From an uncultured Caldimicrobium sp. (GTDB lineage Bacteria; Desulfobacterota; Thermodesulfobacteria; Thermodesulfobacteriales; Thermodesulfobacteriaceae): DNA of 5,539 nucleotides. The stretch is taken from assembly GCA_938091475.1 (NCBI GenBank), contig CALLJI010000067.1, forward strand, positions 1 through 5,539, given 5' to 3'. A program made the position numbers and the translations under genes. The notes under the pieces are model-generated. The model had not been told where the DNA came from and did not search any database. It saw nothing but the letters and a program-made list of their open reading frames with translations. Position 1 is the first letter of the stretch. Every line of letters begins with the position of its first letter. Below, piece by piece: positions 4,015 through 5,539 of the stretch.

Positions 4015-5538
4015 TCACAGGTCTTGAAAATACTTTTTTAGGCGATAATGAAGTTGTCTTCTTGTTATACCAAGCTGCTTGGCAGCTTTACTCTGATTAA
4101 AGTTACAATCCTTCAAAGCTTTAAGTATTCTCTGTTTTTCAAGTTCCTCCATTTCCTTTAATAAATCCATAGAAGACGCCTTTAAATTCAAATTATTCTG
4201 ACTTGTATCTGGAGTTAAATTCTTATTAATCAAGAACTTTTTTATTTCTTCGGCCTCAAGGTAATCCCTCTCACTTAATAATACCAATCTTTCAATAAGA
4301 TTTTCTAATTCTCTTACATTTCCTGGAAAGGGATAGTGAAGGAGCTCATGGATAGCCTCTGGGGTAAATTTTACTCTTTTATCATAGAGCTTACAAAATT
4401 TATGAAGAAAATATTCAATTAATATAGGTATATCCTCTTTTCTTTCTCTCAAAGGGGGAATAAAAAGAGGGACAACATTTAGTCTCCAGTAAAGGTCTTC
4501 CCTAAAAAGTCCCTTTTTAACCATCTCTTCTAAATTTTTATGAGTAGCTGCAATGATACGAACATCTACTTTAATCGTTTTTGTACCTCCCAGTCTTTCA
4601 AAACTTTGCTCTTGAAGCACTCTTAAAAGCTTTCCTTGTAAAGTTAGAGGCAAGTCTCCAATTTCGTCTAAGAAGAGGGTGCCCTGATCAGCTAATTCAA
4701 ATTTTCCTTTCTTTAGGGCATAAGCACCGGTAAAAGCTCCTTTCTCATATCCAAAGAGCTCGGCTTCAAGGAGAGTTTCAGGTATAGCTGCACAATTTAT
4801 AGCCACAAAGGGCTTATCTGCTCTTTGCGAGGCAAAATGGATGGCCTTTGCAAGTAATTCCTTACCTGTTCCAGATTCACCTCTAATAAGAACTGTAGCT
4901 TTGGTAGAAGCAATTTTTAAAGCAGTTTTAATAACCTCTGACATAGAATTACTTACATAGATTATATTTTGAAAATGATATTTATTTCTTAATTCTTGTT
5001 CCAGTTCCTCTCTTTTACTTTTTTCCTCATAGTAAGCTTGATAAAGTTTTAGAGCCTGAGAGATAAGAACAGCTACTATTTCTAAAACTCTGATATCCTC
5101 TTCAAAGGAGATACTTTCATCAAAAATCCTATCCACAGAGAGCACACCAAGGATTTCTTCTTTAAATTTAATAGGCACACAGAGGAAAGAAATTTTATCT
5201 TTGTCTATTCTTCTTGCCCCAGTTTTATTAAGAAAAAGAGGTTCTTTTCCAATATCCGGTATAACCATAGGTAATCCAGTTTCTACGACTTTCCCTACTA
5301 CACCTTCTCCTATTTTATATTTACCTCGTGCCATCTGCTCAGGGGTTAAACCATAAGCTACCTCTATTCTTAGCTCACCAGTTTTTTCATCAAGGAGTGT
5401 AACCGTTCCCCTTCGCATATCTAAATGATCAGAGAGGAGTTTTAAAGCTTGATATAAATTATATTTAAGATCAAAAGAAGAACTAAGAATTTTACTTACT
5501 TCAAAAAGGGCAAGTAATTCTGCATTTTTTCTATCCAT
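4015..5538 (-). CDS. nifA: NifA-type sigma-54-dependent transcriptional activator (GAF, AAA+, Fis HTH)
   Basis: A 507-residue enhancer-binding protein that would remodel sigma-54 RNA polymerase by ATP hydrolysis. The N-terminal GAF sensor domain covers about residues 20-168; its wording (MRRGTVTLLD, ELRIEVAYGL, IGEGVVGKVVETG, PLFLNKTGARR, SFLCVPIK) is closest, from memory, to NifA GAF domains. A short charged coiled linker (170-186) leads to the AAA+ domain, with Walker A GESGTGKE (220-227), the sigma-54 contact loop GAFTGA (267-272), Walker B LFLDE (288-292) and arginine-finger region FREDLYWRLN (345-354). The C-terminal Fis-type helix-turn-helix is at about 466-503 (NQSKAAKQLGITRRQLHYRL). 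Length fits NifA. The cysteine cluster of oxygen-sensitive alphaproteobacterial NifA is absent. There is no response-regulator receiver domain, so control is by the GAF ligand or a partner protein such as GlnB/GlnK. The ATG at 5536-5538 fits the family start, but its ribosome binding site is outside the window. Orthology to NifA is likely but not proven; no nif target gene or sigma-54 promoter is visible here. Confidence 0.9.
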   Translation of the reverse strand: MDRKNAELLALFEVSKILSSSFDLKYNLYQALKLLSDHLDMRRGTVTLLDEKTGELRIEVAYGLTPEQMARGKYKIGEGVVGKVVETGLPMVIPDIGKEPLFLNKTGARRIDKDKISFLCVPIKFKEEILGVLSVDRIFDESISFEEDIRVLEIVAVLISQALKLYQAYYEEKSKREELEQELRNKYHFQNIIYVSNSMSEVIKTALKIASTKATVLIRGESGTGKELLAKAIHFASQRADKPFVAINCAAIPETLLEAELFGYEKGAFTGAYALKKGKFELADQGTLFLDEIGDLPLTLQGKLLRVLQEQSFERLGGTKTIKVDVRIIAATHKNLEEMVKKGLFREDLYWRLNVVPLFIPPLRERKEDIPILIEYFLHKFCKLYDKRVKFTPEAIHELLHYPFPGNVRELENLIERLVLLSERDYLEAEEIKKFLINKNLTPDTSQNNLNLKASSMDLLKEMEELEKQRILKALKDCNFNQSKAAKQLGITRRQLHYRLKKYFQDL

Positions 5539-5539
5539 A

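Overview
The window is AT-rich DNA with lysine/glutamate-rich proteins and three consecutive genes that are, or may be, iron-sulfur proteins. It also holds a NifA-type sigma-54 activator and a LysM/NlpC-P60 wall hydrolase. This mix fits an anaerobic, probably thermophilic bacterium of the Thermodesulfobacteriota or a similar sulfur/nitrogen-metabolising lineage. That placement is inferred from protein style only, not from a marker gene.

Left third (1-1861, + strand): a tightly packed operon fragment. It starts with the 3' end of a cysteine-motif protein that begins outside the window. Next is a ferredoxin-like protein with one complete and one three-cysteine Fe-S motif. Last is a small siroheme sulfite/nitrite reductase-type protein that carries a two-cluster ferredoxin insert but lacks the usual N-terminal half-domain. 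The genes are spaced 13 and 3 bases apart (first gap measured to the preferred start at 449), so they are probably co-translated. Together they look like a redox module delivering electrons to a siroheme-type centre; the substrate (sulfite, nitrite or hydroxylamine) cannot be decided here.

Middle (1839-3467, - strand): a secreted peptidoglycan hydrolase with four LysM repeats and a C-terminal NlpC/P60 domain. It converges on the operon and overlaps its last gene by 23 bases. A good sigma-70 type promoter (TTGACT, 16 bases, TATAAA) lies just upstream of it on the - strand.

Intergenic block (3468-4014): this is the most unusual part. About 400 bases hold eleven GC-rich hairpin units in both orientations. 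Each has a constant foot, GTAGGGGC with GCCC opposite, and a variable inner stem whose two arms change together. The GTAG at the 5' foot of a hairpin is the hallmark of REP elements handled by RAYT (TnpA-REP) transposases, but the stem-core diversity is larger than expected for copies of one REP. Apparent open reading frames across this block are artefacts of the repeats.

Right part (4015-5538, - strand): a full-length GAF / AAA+ / Fis-type HTH sigma-54 activator of the NifA type, whose start codon lies one base inside the window edge. The hairpin array therefore separates the 3' end of this regulator from the promoter of the LysM gene.
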